The notes: a model not told the origin generated them from the letters alone. Counted from the first letter of the stretch, positions 18,088-27,812 are shown. The stretch: DNA of 64,000 nucleotides from Streptomyces sp. NBC_00557 (GCF_036345995.1 NZ_CP107796.1:2418001-2482000), one strand, 5' to 3'. A program made the numbers and translations.

Positions 18088-20316
18088 TCACCCCTTCTCC
18101 AGGTACTGCTCCCTCTCCTCGTCCAACAGCGCGTCCAGCGCCGTACGGAGGCCCGGCAGGCCCTCCAGCTCCGGGTCCGCCGCCACCAGGGCCGTCGCCT
18201 CCGCTCTGGCCTCCGCGATGACCTCCTCGTCCTCGATGACCTCGAGGACGCGCAGCGAGGAGCGGGCACCGGACTGGGCCTGGCCGAGGACGTCGCCCTC
18301 GCGGCGCTGTTCCAGGTCGATGCGGGAGAGCTCGAAGCCGTCGAGGGTGGCGGCGACCGCGTTCAGCCGCTGGCGGGCGGCGCTGGCCTCGGGCATCTCG
18401 GTGACCAGCAGGCACAGGCCGGGCGCCGAGCCCCGGCCGACGCGGCCGCGCAGCTGGTGGAGCTGGGAGACGCCGAAGCGGTCGGCGTCCATGATGACCA
18501 TGACCGTGGCGTTGGGGACGTTCACACCCACCTCGATGACCGTGGTGGCGACCAGGACGTCGGTCTCGCCGGCCGCGAAGCGGCGCATCACCGCGTCCTT
18601 GTCGTCGGGGTGCATACGGCCGTGGAGGACCTCCACCCTCAGGCCCTGCAGGGGGCCGCGGCCCAGCTGGTCCGCCACGTCGAGGACGGCCAGCGGCGGG
18701 CGCTTCTCCGCCTCGTCCTCGGGGGACTTCTTCCCGCCGGACTTCTTCTGGTCGGCCGCCTCGTCGACGTCGTCGCCGATGCGCGGGCAGACGACGTACG
18801 CCTGGTGGCCGTTCGCCGCCTCCTCACGGACCCGCTCCCAGGCGCGGGCGAGGAAGTGGGGCTTGTCGGCGGCCGGGACCACATGGCTGGCGATCGGCGA
18901 GCGGCCCGCGGGCAGCTGGTCGAGGACGGAGGTCTCCAGGTCGCCGAAGACCGTCATGGCGACCGTGCGCGGGATCGGGGTGGCCGTCATCACCAGCAGG
19001 TGCGGGGGCTGTTTCCCCTTGCCGCGCAGGGCGTCGCGCTGCTCGACGCCGAAGCGGTGCTGCTCGTCGACCACGACCAGGCCGAGGTCGTGGAACTGGA
19101 CCTTGTCCTCGATCAGGGCGTGGGTGCCGATGACGATGCCGGCCTCGCCGGTGACCAGGTCGAGCAGGGCCTGGCGGCGGGCGGCGGCCCCCATGGAGCC
19201 GGTGAGCAGGACGACCTTGGTGGCGTGCTCGGCGCCGCCCAGCATGCCTCCCTCGGCCAGCTCGCCCATCATCTCGGTGATCGAGCGGTGGTGCTGCTGG
19301 GCGAGCACCTCGGTGGGCGCGAGCATGGCGGCCTGCCCGCCCGCGTCGACCACGGCGAGCATGGCGCGCAGGGCGACCAGCGTCTTCCCGCTGCCCACCT
19401 CGCCCTGGAGCAGGCGGTGCATCGGATGTTCGGTGGCGAGGTCGTCGAAGATCTCCTCGGAGACCTTCCGCTGGCCCTCGGTGAGGGTGAAGGGCAGGCG
19501 GTCGTCGAAGGCGGCCAGGAGGCCGTCGGGCCTGGGCTTGCGGGGGACGGCGGGGAGCTGGGTGTCGGCGTGGCGGCGGCGGGCCAGGGCCACCTGGAGG
19601 ACGAAGGCCTCGTCCCACTTCAGGCGGGCGCGGGCGTCGGCGATGTCGGCCTTGGTGTGCGGGCGGTGGATCTTGAGCAGCGCCTCGGGCAGGGGCACCA
19701 GGCCCCGGCCCTCACGGAGGGCGGCGGGGAGCGGGTCCAGTGCCTCCTGGGCGGTGGGAAGCACCGTCTGGACCGCCTTGGCGATCTTCCAGGACTCCAG
19801 TTTGGCGGTCGCCGGATAGATCGGGATCAGGGCGCCGGCCCAGGCCTCGACGGTGTCCTCGCCGTCGCCGCGCAGCAACTCGTAGGCCGGATGGGCGAGT
19901 TGCAGGCGGCGGTTGAAGACGGAGACCTTCCCCGCGAACAGCGCGCGGGTGCCCGGCAGCAGCTCCTTGTGGGGCTTGTGGACGCCGTTGCCGAAGAAGA
20001 CCAGCTGGAGCCGGCCGCTGCCGTCGGTGATCGTGACCTCCAGGCGCTGGCCCTTGCCGCGGGGCGCCTTGGCGGAGGCGAAGCTGTGCAGGCGGGCGTC
20101 GGCCACCTGGGCGACCACCGTGACGTGCTCGTCCATGGGCAGGTCGGCGAGCCGGGTGAGCCGGCCGCGCTCCTCGTATCTGCGCGGGTAGTGGTGGAGG
20201 AGGTCGCCGACGGTGTGCAGGCCGAGGTGCTCGGCCATCACCTTCGCGGTGGCGGGGCCGAGCACCGACTTCAGTGGCTGCTTCAGTGGTTCTCGCAGTG
20301 CGGGCACGAGATCCAT
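18088..20316 (-). CDS. recG: ATP-dependent DNA helicase RecG
   Basis: This 742-residue helicase reverses stalled forks and processes Holliday junctions. The N-terminal wedge/OB region includes DLLHHYPRRYEERGRLTRLADL and ends near the conserved LIPIYP. The helicase core has motif I LLQGEVGSGKTLVALRA, motif II DEQHRFGVEQR, motif III MTATPIPRTVAM and motif VI LHQLRGRVGRG. A Lys/Glu-rich insert (DQKKSGGKKSPEDEAEKR) lies between the two RecA-like lobes. The ATG at 20316 (MDLVPALREPL) was selected; the long upstream extension lacks family similarity. It points away from the Hsp90 gene. Confidence 0.96.
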   Translation of the reverse strand: MDLVPALREPLKQPLKSVLGPATAKVMAEHLGLHTVGDLLHHYPRRYEERGRLTRLADLPMDEHVTVVAQVADARLHSFASAKAPRGKGQRLEVTITDGSGRLQLVFFGNGVHKPHKELLPGTRALFAGKVSVFNRRLQLAHPAYELLRGDGEDTVEAWAGALIPIYPATAKLESWKIAKAVQTVLPTAQEALDPLPAALREGRGLVPLPEALLKIHRPHTKADIADARARLKWDEAFVLQVALARRRHADTQLPAVPRKPRPDGLLAAFDDRLPFTLTEGQRKVSEEIFDDLATEHPMHRLLQGEVGSGKTLVALRAMLAVVDAGGQAAMLAPTEVLAQQHHRSITEMMGELAEGGMLGGAEHATKVVLLTGSMGAAARRQALLDLVTGEAGIVIGTHALIEDKVQFHDLGLVVVDEQHRFGVEQRDALRGKGKQPPHLLVMTATPIPRTVAMTVFGDLETSVLDQLPAGRSPIASHVVPAADKPHFLARAWERVREEAANGHQAYVVCPRIGDDVDEAADQKKSGGKKSPEDEAEKRPPLAVLDVADQLGRGPLQGLRVEVLHGRMHPDDKDAVMRRFAAGETDVLVATTVIEVGVNVPNATVMVIMDADRFGVSQLHQLRGRVGRGSAPGLCLLVTEMPEASAARQRLNAVAATLDGFELSRIDLEQRREGDVLGQAQSGARSSLRVLEVIEDEEVIAEARAEATALVAADPELEGLPGLRTALDALLDEEREQYLEKG

Positions 20317-20537
20317 TGCACACCACGGCACCGACAATGCCGTAGCGCCGACCTGCGGATGTGCCGCGCACGGCCTGCCGGGACGCGGCGCGCGTTGCCG
20401 GACGGATCCGGGAATCTCCTGGTCAGGTGGCTCTTCCGGGCCTAGGATGGCGCGCTCCGGCCATCCTTTCGCGGTCACCGCCCCGCCGGGACCGCCCGAC
20501 CCCGCGCCGTACGACCTCCCCCTCCGGCGCAGTGACG

Positions 20538-22373
20538 ATGGACTCCCAGACCTCACAGTCAGCCCAGGCATCCCCCTCACCTCACCCACCTCACATGTTC
20601 CAGGTCGACCTGCGCGGTCTGGTGGACCTGCTCTCCCATCACCTGTACTCCAGCCCCAGGGTCTATCTGCGCGAGCTGCTGCAGAACGCCGTGGACGCCG
20701 TCACCGCCCGGCGGGCCGAGCAGCCCGGCGCCCCGGCGCTGGTCCGGCTGCACGCGGACGGTGGCGGCCTTCGCGTGGAGGACAGCGGGATCGGGCTCAC
20801 CGAGGCGGACGTGCACGATCTGCTGGCGACCATCGGGCGCAGTTCCAAGCGCGCCGAGGGCCTGGAGGAGGCGCGTTCGGGCTTCCTCGGCCAGTTCGGC
20901 ATCGGCCTGCTCGCCTGTTTCCTGGTCGCCGAGCGGATCCGGGTGGTCAGCCGCAGCGCCCGTACGCCCGGCGCACCACCGGTGGAGTGGACGGCGTGCG
21001 ACGACGGCTCGTACACCGTGCGCACCCTGCCCGACGCCGCGCGGCCCGAGCCGGGTACGACCGTCCACCTGACCGCACGGCCCGGGGCGGCCGAGTGGCT
21101 GGCGCCGGAGCGGGTGCTGAGTCTGGCCCGCGACTTCGGCTCGCTGCTGCCGTACGACGTCCGGGTGGGCGAGGAGCCGGTCACCGGTCTGCCCGCGCCC
21201 TGGGACCGGCCGTATCCGAGCCCGGCGGGCAGAAGGGCGGCGCTGGCCCGGCACTGCCACGAGCTGTTCGGGTTCAGGCCGCTGGACTCGATCGATCTGG
21301 ACGTGCCGCTGGCCGGGATCCGCGGGGTGGCGTACGTGCTGCCTGCGGCCGTGAGCCCGGCCCGGCGGGCGGGCCACCGGGTGCACCTGAAGGGCATGCT
21401 GCTGACCGACCGGGCCGAACAGCTGCTGCCCGACTGGGCGTTCTTCGTGCGCTGCGTGCTGGACACCGACAGTCTGCGGCCCACGGCCTCGCGCGAGTCG
21501 CTGTACGAGGACGAGACGCTGGCCGCCGTGCGGGAGGCGCTCGGCGAGCGGATCCGCTCCTGGCTGACGGGGCTCGCCGCCGGCGATCCGGAGCGGCTCA
21601 CGGCGTTCCTTTCCGTGCACCACCTGGGGGTGAAGTCCCTCGCCCGGCACGACCGCGGCATGCTGCGCACGATGCTGCCCTGGCTGCCCTTCGAGACGAC
21701 CGACGGGCAGCTGTCCCTGGAGGAGTTCGCGCGGCGGCACCCGGTGGTGCACTTCACCCGGACCGTCGAGGAGTACCGGCAGGTCGCGCCGATCGCCTCC
21801 GCGCAGGGCATCGGGGTGGTCAACGGCGGCTACACCTACGACGGCGACCTGGTCGAGGCGCTGCCGTCGGTGCGGCCGGGGACGGTGGTCGCCGAGCTGG
21901 ACGCGGACACCGTGACCGCGCACCTCGACGCGGTCGATCCGGGCGAGGAGCCGGCCCTGTCCGGCTTCCTCGCGGCCGCGCGGGCGAAACTCGGCCCCCT
22001 GGGCTGTGACGTCGCCCTGCGGGCCTTCCATCCGCTCTCCGTGCCCGCGCTGCACCTGGACGACCGGGCCGCGCGGCACGAACAGGCCCGCGCGGCGGCC
22101 GAGGAGCGGTCCGACGACCTGTGGGCGGGCATCCTCGGCTCGCTGCGCGGCAGCGCCCCGCGCGCGCGTCTGGTGCTCAACCACCTCAATCCCCTGGTGC
22201 GCAGGATCAGTTCGCTGCAGGACCCCGAGCTGATCGGCACGGCGGCCGAAGCGCTGTACGGGCAGGCCCTGCTGATGGCGCAGCGACCGCTCAGGCCCGC
22301 CGACTCGGCGCTGCTGAACCGGGCGTTCATCGGCCTGCTGGAGTGGGCCACACACGGGGAGGGCGACCGCTGA
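20538..22373 (+). CDS. Hsp90-family (HtpG-like) ATPase
   Basis: This 611-residue GHKL chaperone resembles HtpG throughout the N-terminal and middle domains. Seen are the N-box ELLQNAVDAV, the G1 box VEDSGIGL, the lid/G2 box GFLGQFGIGLLACFLV, and the middle-domain block LLTDRAEQLLPDWAFFVRCV plus TASRESLYED, which holds the catalytic arginine of the RE-L motif. The C-terminal dimerisation part is divergent and there is no MEEVD-like end. It is followed, with a one-base TGATG overlap, by a large TPR-like gene, so the two are translationally coupled. It is a divergent paralogue rather than a standard HtpG. The exact start is uncertain (GTG two codons earlier, or MFQVDLRG). Confidence 0.9.
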   Translation: MDSQTSQSAQASPSPHPPHMFQVDLRGLVDLLSHHLYSSPRVYLRELLQNAVDAVTARRAEQPGAPALVRLHADGGGLRVEDSGIGLTEADVHDLLATIGRSSKRAEGLEEARSGFLGQFGIGLLACFLVAERIRVVSRSARTPGAPPVEWTACDDGSYTVRTLPDAARPEPGTTVHLTARPGAAEWLAPERVLSLARDFGSLLPYDVRVGEEPVTGLPAPWDRPYPSPAGRRAALARHCHELFGFRPLDSIDLDVPLAGIRGVAYVLPAAVSPARRAGHRVHLKGMLLTDRAEQLLPDWAFFVRCVLDTDSLRPTASRESLYEDETLAAVREALGERIRSWLTGLAAGDPERLTAFLSVHHLGVKSLARHDRGMLRTMLPWLPFETTDGQLSLEEFARRHPVVHFTRTVEEYRQVAPIASAQGIGVVNGGYTYDGDLVEALPSVRPGTVVAELDADTVTAHLDAVDPGEEPALSGFLAAARAKLGPLGCDVALRAFHPLSVPALHLDDRAARHEQARAAAEERSDDLWAGILGSLRGSAPRARLVLNHLNPLVRRISSLQDPELIGTAAEALYGQALLMAQRPLRPADSALLNRAFIGLLEWATHGEGDR

Positions 22374-25330
22374 TGGGGGAGATCACGGACTTCGACGCGC
22401 TGCGCCGGGCGATGGCGGAGAACGCCGAGGAACCGGAGGGCCCGGCCCGCAACGCGCGCGCGGAGCGGCTGCTCGCCGAGGCCGAGTCGCTCGGCGTCCC
22501 GGCCGCCGTCGTCGAGGCGCTCGGGCACCAGCTGAAGGTCTACAACTACAGCTCCGAGAAGGACAAGATGTTCGTCCCGTTCGCGCGCCTGCTGCGCATG
22601 TGGGACGAACGGCCCGAGGACTTCGACGCGTACGAGGCGCACGCGCTGCACTGGGTCTTCAAGTGGATGTCGGCGGGCATGCTGGACCAGCCGCACATCC
22701 CGCTGGCCTCCGTCGAGGAGTGGCTCGGCGAGATGGAGCACCGCTACCGGCTCGCCGGGTACTCCGAACGGGCCGTGCGCGGCGCCGAGTTCAGCGTGGC
22801 CGCGCACATCGGGGACCTGGCGCGGGCGGAGCGGGCGTACGCGGCGTGGCTCGCCGCGGACCGCGACGAGATGGCCGACTGCCCCGCGTGCGAGCTGCAC
22901 GGGCAGGGCGCCTGGCAGGCCGAGCGCGGCCGGGACGCACAGGCGCTCGGGCTGTGGGCGCCGGTGCTGGAGGGCGAGTTCGCCTGCGCCCACGAGCCGC
23001 ACACCGTGCTGGCCTCCTCGCTGGCCCCGCTGCTGCGCCTGGGCCGGCAGGACGAGGCCCGCGCGAACCATCTGCGGGGCTTCCGGCTCGTCCGCCCGAT
23101 GGAGTCGATGCGCGCCGCGTACGCCGACCACGTGGAGTTCTGCGCGCTGACCGGCAACGAGGCGCGGGGTCTGGAGCTGCTCGCCGAACGGCCCGCGTAC
23201 TTCACGGACACCGGGCATCCGCGCAGCCGGCTGGACTTCCTGGCCGTGGTGACGCTGCTGATGGACCGGCTGACCGAGCTGGGGCTGGGCGCACAGCGGG
23301 TGCCGGGGCCGGCCGGGCGGACCTGGACGGCGGGCGAACTCGCCGCCCACGCGCGCGTGGAGACGCTGGCCCTGGCCGAGCGGTTCGACCGGCGCAACGG
23401 CACGTCGTACGTCGGCGACCGGGCACGCGCGCGTATGGCGCAGCGGCCGCTGGTGGACCGGCTGCCGCTGGGCGTGCGTACGGTGCGCCCGGCCCCGGCC
23501 CCGGTGGCCGCGCCCCCGGCACCCGAGGCGCGGGACGAGCCCGGCCTCGCGGCCCTGCTCGCCGAGGCCCGGCGGCTGTCCCGGACGCTGCGTCCGCACG
23601 CCCTGGAGGCCTGGGCGGCGGTGGCGCGGGCCGCGCAGGGCGTGGAGCTGGAGCCGCGGGACCGCGCGGAGATCGCCGACCACGAGGCGATGGCCCGCGG
23701 CCCCGAGGGCATCGGCCTGTTCGAGCGGGCGGCGGCCCTGTACGCGGAGGCGGGCGATCCCGGCGAGGCCCTGGCGGCACGCGCGCGTGGAGCGTACGTC
23801 CGCGCCCTCGCGGGCGACCCGGCCGCCGCCCTGGACACGGTCGACGCCCTGTACGACGAGGCCCTCGCCCTGTACGCCGAGGAGGCGACCGGCGTACGCC
23901 AGACGGCGTCGGTGGTGATGAGCCGGGCGCGGGTGCTGATGCGGTGTGCGCACGAGGGAGCCGGGGGGACCCCCGCCCCGGAGACGTTCACCCGGGCCGA
24001 ACAGGCCGCGCGGGAGGTGCTCGCGCTGGTCGGCGGGCGGACCGGGGAGGACGTACGGCTGGCCGCCCGGGCCGCGGAGGCGCGGGGGATGCTCGCCGAG
24101 CTGGCCGTGTTGCGCGGGGACGGCAGGCGGGCCGCGGAGCTGTTCCGGCGGACGGCCGAGGAGTACGTGAGCGCCGGGCTGCCGTGGTTCGCGGTGGAGT
24201 ACGAGGCCCAGATCGCCGCGCTGGCCCATCAGGCCGGTGACGCGGCCGGGGCGGAGCGGGCGCTGCGCTCCGCGCTGGAGCACGGCGGGCCGTACGTGGA
24301 GCCGGTCGGGCGGGCCCAGCTGCATCTGCAGCTCGCCGAGGTGACCGGCGCGCGCGGTGCGGTCGCCGAGGCCGCCGAGCACGCGCTCCAGGCGGCGCAC
24401 TGGGCCGACGAGGCGGGCGAGAGCGGCACGCTGGGCGCCTGGGCGCGGCAGGCGCTGGGCGGGTACCTGCTCCGCCGGGGCCGCTGCGCGGAGGCCGCCG
24501 AGGTGCTGGAGTCGGCGCTGGCCGACCTGTCCGCCGAGACGCACGGCGACGGGGCCGTCGTACAGGCGCTGTGGTGGCTCGGCGACTGCCTGGACGAGCT
24601 GGGCGACCATCGCGCGGCGGCCGAACGCCGGCTGCGCGCGGCCGGGATCGCCCGGCACTGGCCCGAGCAGCAGGACCACGCCACGCTCGCCCATCTCGCC
24701 GCCGAGTCCCTGGGCAGGGCCGGTCTGCTGGAAGAGGCCGACCAGGCGTACGCGCGGGCGGGCGGACTGTGGCGGGCGCTGGGCAATCGGGCCTTCCTCG
24801 TCCGCTCGCTGCGGGCCCGCGGCTGGCTGGCGCTGCGCCGGGAGGGCGGAGCGGAGGACGCCCGGGAGCGGATGGCGGAGGCGGTGCGGGAGTGCGAGCG
24901 AGCGGTCCGGGCGGCGGCCGACCCGGTGAGCCGGGAACAGCTGACGGACGAACTGGCAAACACCCACCGCCAGTTCGGCGAACTGCTGGTCCGCTCGGCG
25001 GTGGAGCAACCCGAGGAGGCCGGGAAGCCGGAGATGCCGGCCTGTCCGGGGGACACCGAGGACGAGGCGGTGCGGGCCGTGTTCGAGGCGGCCCTGGTCC
25101 AGCTGGACCGGGCGGCCGCGCTGTTCGGCGACCTGGGCGCGAGCGGGCTGGACGACCGCACCGGAGCCGACATCGCCGCCGGACGACTGGCGGCCGCGCT
25201 GGGCCGCCCGGCCGAGGCGGCGGCACGCGCGCGTGCGGTGCTCGCGGCCTACGAGAACGCCGGCGACGACAACGAGACCGCCCGGGCACGGCGAGCGGAG
25301 GCCACGGAGCTGCTGGGGCCCGGCGGATGA
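22373..25330 (+). CDS. Large TPR-like helical repeat protein coupled to the Hsp90 gene
   Basis: The protein has 985 residues, is almost entirely alpha-helical by composition, and contains many Ala/Leu/Arg-rich helix pairs of TPR type, for example EALAARARGAYVRALAGDPAAAL, cut here as a sample, and AERALRSALEHGG or AEVLESALADL. No signal peptide, membrane helix or catalytic motif was seen. The ATG overlaps the Hsp90 stop by one base and has GGGGAGGG upstream. By analogy with eukaryotic TPR co-chaperones it may dock to or present clients to the neighbouring Hsp90, but no MEEVD ligand exists, so any contact must differ. Its N-terminal 380 residues and C-terminal 550 residues are joined by a Pro/Ala linker, suggesting two superhelical blocks. 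Function is unknown. Confidence 0.82.
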   Translation: MGEITDFDALRRAMAENAEEPEGPARNARAERLLAEAESLGVPAAVVEALGHQLKVYNYSSEKDKMFVPFARLLRMWDERPEDFDAYEAHALHWVFKWMSAGMLDQPHIPLASVEEWLGEMEHRYRLAGYSERAVRGAEFSVAAHIGDLARAERAYAAWLAADRDEMADCPACELHGQGAWQAERGRDAQALGLWAPVLEGEFACAHEPHTVLASSLAPLLRLGRQDEARANHLRGFRLVRPMESMRAAYADHVEFCALTGNEARGLELLAERPAYFTDTGHPRSRLDFLAVVTLLMDRLTELGLGAQRVPGPAGRTWTAGELAAHARVETLALAERFDRRNGTSYVGDRARARMAQRPLVDRLPLGVRTVRPAPAPVAAPPAPEARDEPGLAALLAEARRLSRTLRPHALEAWAAVARAAQGVELEPRDRAEIADHEAMARGPEGIGLFERAAALYAEAGDPGEALAARARGAYVRALAGDPAAALDTVDALYDEALALYAEEATGVRQTASVVMSRARVLMRCAHEGAGGTPAPETFTRAEQAAREVLALVGGRTGEDVRLAARAAEARGMLAELAVLRGDGRRAAELFRRTAEEYVSAGLPWFAVEYEAQIAALAHQAGDAAGAERALRSALEHGGPYVEPVGRAQLHLQLAEVTGARGAVAEAAEHALQAAHWADEAGESGTLGAWARQALGGYLLRRGRCAEAAEVLESALADLSAETHGDGAVVQALWWLGDCLDELGDHRAAAERRLRAAGIARHWPEQQDHATLAHLAAESLGRAGLLEEADQAYARAGGLWRALGNRAFLVRSLRARGWLALRREGGAEDARERMAEAVRECERAVRAAADPVSREQLTDELANTHRQFGELLVRSAVEQPEEAGKPEMPACPGDTEDEAVRAVFEAALVQLDRAAALFGDLGASGLDDRTGADIAAGRLAAALGRPAEAAARARAVLAAYENAGDDNETARARRAEATELLGPGG

Positions 25331-25375
25331 GACGGGCGCAGGGGGCGGGCGGTGGCGGTGGGTCGCTCCACGCCG

Positions 25376-27361
25376 TCACTCCACGCCGATGAGCAGCAGC
25401 GTCCCCTGGCGGCCGCCCCGGTACACCACCGTGTCCACGGCGAGGTAGGACTCCCGTACCCGGGCCTGGAGCTGGTCGGCGACGGTCTCCGGGGCCTCGT
25501 CGCCGACGACCAGGGTGACCAGTTCGCCGCCGGCCTGGAGCATGCGGTCCAGGACGGTCCGGGCGATGGCGGTGACATCGGCGCCGATCACCGCGACGTC
25601 GCCGTCGATGAGCCCCAGCACGTCCCCGGCCTGGCAGATGCCGGCCGTCGTCCAGGACTGGCGTTCGGCCACGACGACTTCCGCGTAGCGGGTGGCGCCC
25701 GCCGCCGCGGTCATCTGGACGACGTCCTCGTCGAACCGGCGCTGCGGCTCGTGCACGGCGAGCGCGGCGATGCCCTGGACCGCCGAGCGGGTCGGGATGA
25801 GGGCCACCCGGATGCCCTCGGTGCGGGCCTGCTCGGCGGCCGCCGCGGCCGTGTGACGCAGCTCGGCGTCGTTGGGCAGCAGGACGACCTCGCGCGCGTG
25901 CGCCCGTCGTACGGCCTGCACCAGCTCCCCGCTCGCGGGCGGCTCCCCGGGGCGCGCGAGCACGGTCGTGGCGCCCGCCTCGGTGTAGAGCCCGGCCAGG
26001 CCCTCGCCCGGTACGACGGCGACGACGGCTCGCTGGGCACGCTCGCGCGGCGGCCGCTCGCCGCCGGTGTGCACGTCCCCGAGTCCGAAGTGGGTGATCC
26101 GGATCCGGTACGGCCGCCCGGCCTCCACGCCCGCCTCCACGGCGGCGCCGGCGTCGTCGACGTGCACATGGACGTTCCACAGCCCGTCGCCGCCCACCAC
26201 GACCAGGGAGTCGCCGAGGGCGTCGAGGCGGTCCCGGAGCCGGGCCACGGCCGTGTCGTCGGCCTCCAGGAGATAGATCACCTCGTAGGCGGGCCCGTTG
26301 GTGCCGGCGTCATCCGCGCACACGTCCGCACCGGACGCGCTGCCCACGCGCGCGGGCCCACCGGAAACGGCGCCCGGAGCCTCGGCCGCCTCCCGCACGG
26401 CAGGAATCTCCCGCACGGCGGAGAGCTCACCCGCGGCCCGGCACCCCGGCACCCCCGACGCCTCCCCCGCGGCAGCCGTCCCGCCCGCGGCCCGGCTCTC
26501 CGGAACCGCGGGCGCGTCCCCCACGGCCGGCGTCCCGCCCTCCGCCCGGCTCCCCGGAACCGCCGCCGCACCGCGTACCGCCGCCCCTTCCCCTGCTGCC
26601 GCACCTTCCCGCGCCGCCGCACCCTCCCGCGACGCCGAGCAGGCCTCCGACGCCGAGCAGGCCTCCGACGCGGACGCCTCCCGTGCCGCCGCGGGAGCCT
26701 CCCGTACCGTCTCGCCCGTGAGCGTCTCCACCAGCGCGCCCAGCACCGTCACCAGGCCCCGGCCGCCCGCGTCGACCACTCCGGCACGGCCGAGCACGGC
26801 GAGCTGGGCCGGGGTGGCCGCCAGGGCCGTGCACGCGCCGTCGTAAGCCGCTCGCGCGACCGTCCGGCAGTCGCCGTCCGCCTCCTCGGCGGCGTCCGCG
26901 GCGGCCGAGGCGACGGTGAGCACCGTGCCCTCGACGGGATGGGCCACGGCCTGCCGGGCGGAGTCGGCGGCCCGCCGCAGCGCCAGCCGCAGCCCCGCGC
27001 CGTCGCCGCGCGCCCCCTCCCCCTCGTCGCCGAGCACCTGCGCCATGCCGCGCAGCAGCTGCGCCAGGATCGTCCCCGAGTTGCCGCGGGCCCCGATCAG
27101 CGCCCCGTGGGCCATCGCCTGCACGGTGTCCGCCAGCGAGGGCTCCCCGGCGCCCGTCTCGTACCCGGCGAAGACCGCCTCCACGGCCGTCGCCGCCGAC
27201 TCCACGGTGAGGTAGAGGTTCGTTCCGGTGTCGCCGTCGGCCACCGGATAGACGTTGATCGCGTCGATCTCCTCACGCGCGCGCCCCAGAGCCCCGAGCG
27301 CCCGACCGCACCAGGTGCGCACCGCGAGAGCATCGAAGAATGTCTGCGGCACCTGCGCCAC
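25376..27361 (-). CDS. FakA-like fatty-acid kinase / DAK2-domain protein
   Basis: The DAK2 domain opens with FFDALAV and has the nucleotide-binding signature NVYPVADGDTGTNL, then GALIGARGNSGTILAQ and GRAGVVDAGGRGLV. The C-terminal half resembles the FakA/YloV region (VEVVGGDGLWNVHVHVDDAG-like, VVLLPNDAEL). FakA phosphorylates FakB-bound fatty acids for phospholipid synthesis; a FakB (DegV) partner is not in this window. An Ala/Gly/Glu-rich low-complexity insert of roughly 150 residues separates the two halves. The GTG at 27361 (661 residues) has GGGAGG five bases upstream; a farther GTG at 27421 gives 681. fakA between rpmB and recG is an old conserved order, here interrupted by the Hsp90/TPR pair. 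Confidence 0.87.
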   Translation of the reverse strand: MAQVPQTFFDALAVRTWCGRALGALGRAREEIDAINVYPVADGDTGTNLYLTVESAATAVEAVFAGYETGAGEPSLADTVQAMAHGALIGARGNSGTILAQLLRGMAQVLGDEGEGARGDGAGLRLALRRAADSARQAVAHPVEGTVLTVASAAADAAEEADGDCRTVARAAYDGACTALAATPAQLAVLGRAGVVDAGGRGLVTVLGALVETLTGETVREAPAAAREASASEACSASEACSASREGAAAREGAAAGEGAAVRGAAAVPGSRAEGGTPAVGDAPAVPESRAAGGTAAAGEASGVPGCRAAGELSAVREIPAVREAAEAPGAVSGGPARVGSASGADVCADDAGTNGPAYEVIYLLEADDTAVARLRDRLDALGDSLVVVGGDGLWNVHVHVDDAGAAVEAGVEAGRPYRIRITHFGLGDVHTGGERPPRERAQRAVVAVVPGEGLAGLYTEAGATTVLARPGEPPASGELVQAVRRAHAREVVLLPNDAELRHTAAAAAEQARTEGIRVALIPTRSAVQGIAALAVHEPQRRFDEDVVQMTAAAGATRYAEVVVAERQSWTTAGICQAGDVLGLIDGDVAVIGADVTAIARTVLDRMLQAGGELVTLVVGDEAPETVADQLQARVRESYLAVDTVVYRGGRQGTLLLIGVE

Positions 27362-27501
27362 CTGCGCCTCCCTGAGCCGGCCGTACGTGGGACGCAGCGT
27401 AGACCCCGTACGGGCGTCCACCGGAAGAGGGCCGTGAGCCGGCCCTGAGCTGCCATGGTAGTTTCGTTGTACGGGCGCAGCCGTTGTATGCTGCTCCGGT
27501 T

Positions 27502-27519
27502 GCCCGATCCTGATCGGGC
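27502..27519. promoter_or_regulatory. Perfect palindrome GCCCGATC-CT-GATCGGGC upstream of rpmB
   Basis: Eight-base arms with a two-base centre lie about 100 bases before the rpmB start. The centre is too small for an RNA loop, so a DNA-binding site is more likely. A weak promoter (TTGTAC 27467, TATGCT 27487, 14-base spacer) lies just upstream. Confidence 0.45.
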
Positions 27520-27565
27520 CATTCCCCTGGCAGCGCCACTCAAGATCTCAGGTCTTAGGATCTCG

Positions 27566-27583
27566 ATCCCGGCATGCCGGGAT
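27566..27583. promoter_or_regulatory. Perfect 18-bp palindrome in the rpmB leader
   Basis: ATCCCGGCATGCCGGGAT is a perfect palindrome, 36 bases before the rpmB start codon. It may be part of a structured leader or an operator for bL28 control. Confidence 0.45.
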
Positions 27584-27619
27584 TAACCGTAAGTGCATCT
27601 GAAGTCTTTGGAGTGACCC

Positions 27620-27805
27620 GTGGCTGCCAACTGCGACGTCTGCGGCAAGGGGCCGGGCTTCGGCAACAACATCTCGCACTCGCACCGCCGTACGTCCCGC
27701 CGCTGGAACCCGAACATCCAGCGTGTGCGTACCGTGGTCGGCGGGACGCCGAAGCGCGTGAACGCTTGCACCTCGTGCATCAAGGCCGGCAAGGTCGGGC
27801 GCTGA
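27620..27805 (+). CDS. rpmB: 50S ribosomal protein bL28
   Basis: This 61-residue bL28 ([21 protein letters not shown]) starts at a GTG. The cysteine pairs CDVC and CTSC make it the zinc-binding (C+) form; streptomycetes often carry a separate zinc-free paralogue repressed by Zur, which is not in this window. It has a leader with two palindromes and a strong terminator, so it is transcribed alone, divergent from the fakA-like gene. Confidence 0.97.
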   Translation: MAANCDVCGKGPGFGNNISHSHRRTSRRWNPNIQRVRTVVGGTPKRVNACTSCIKAGKVGR

Positions 27806-27812
27806 CGCTACA

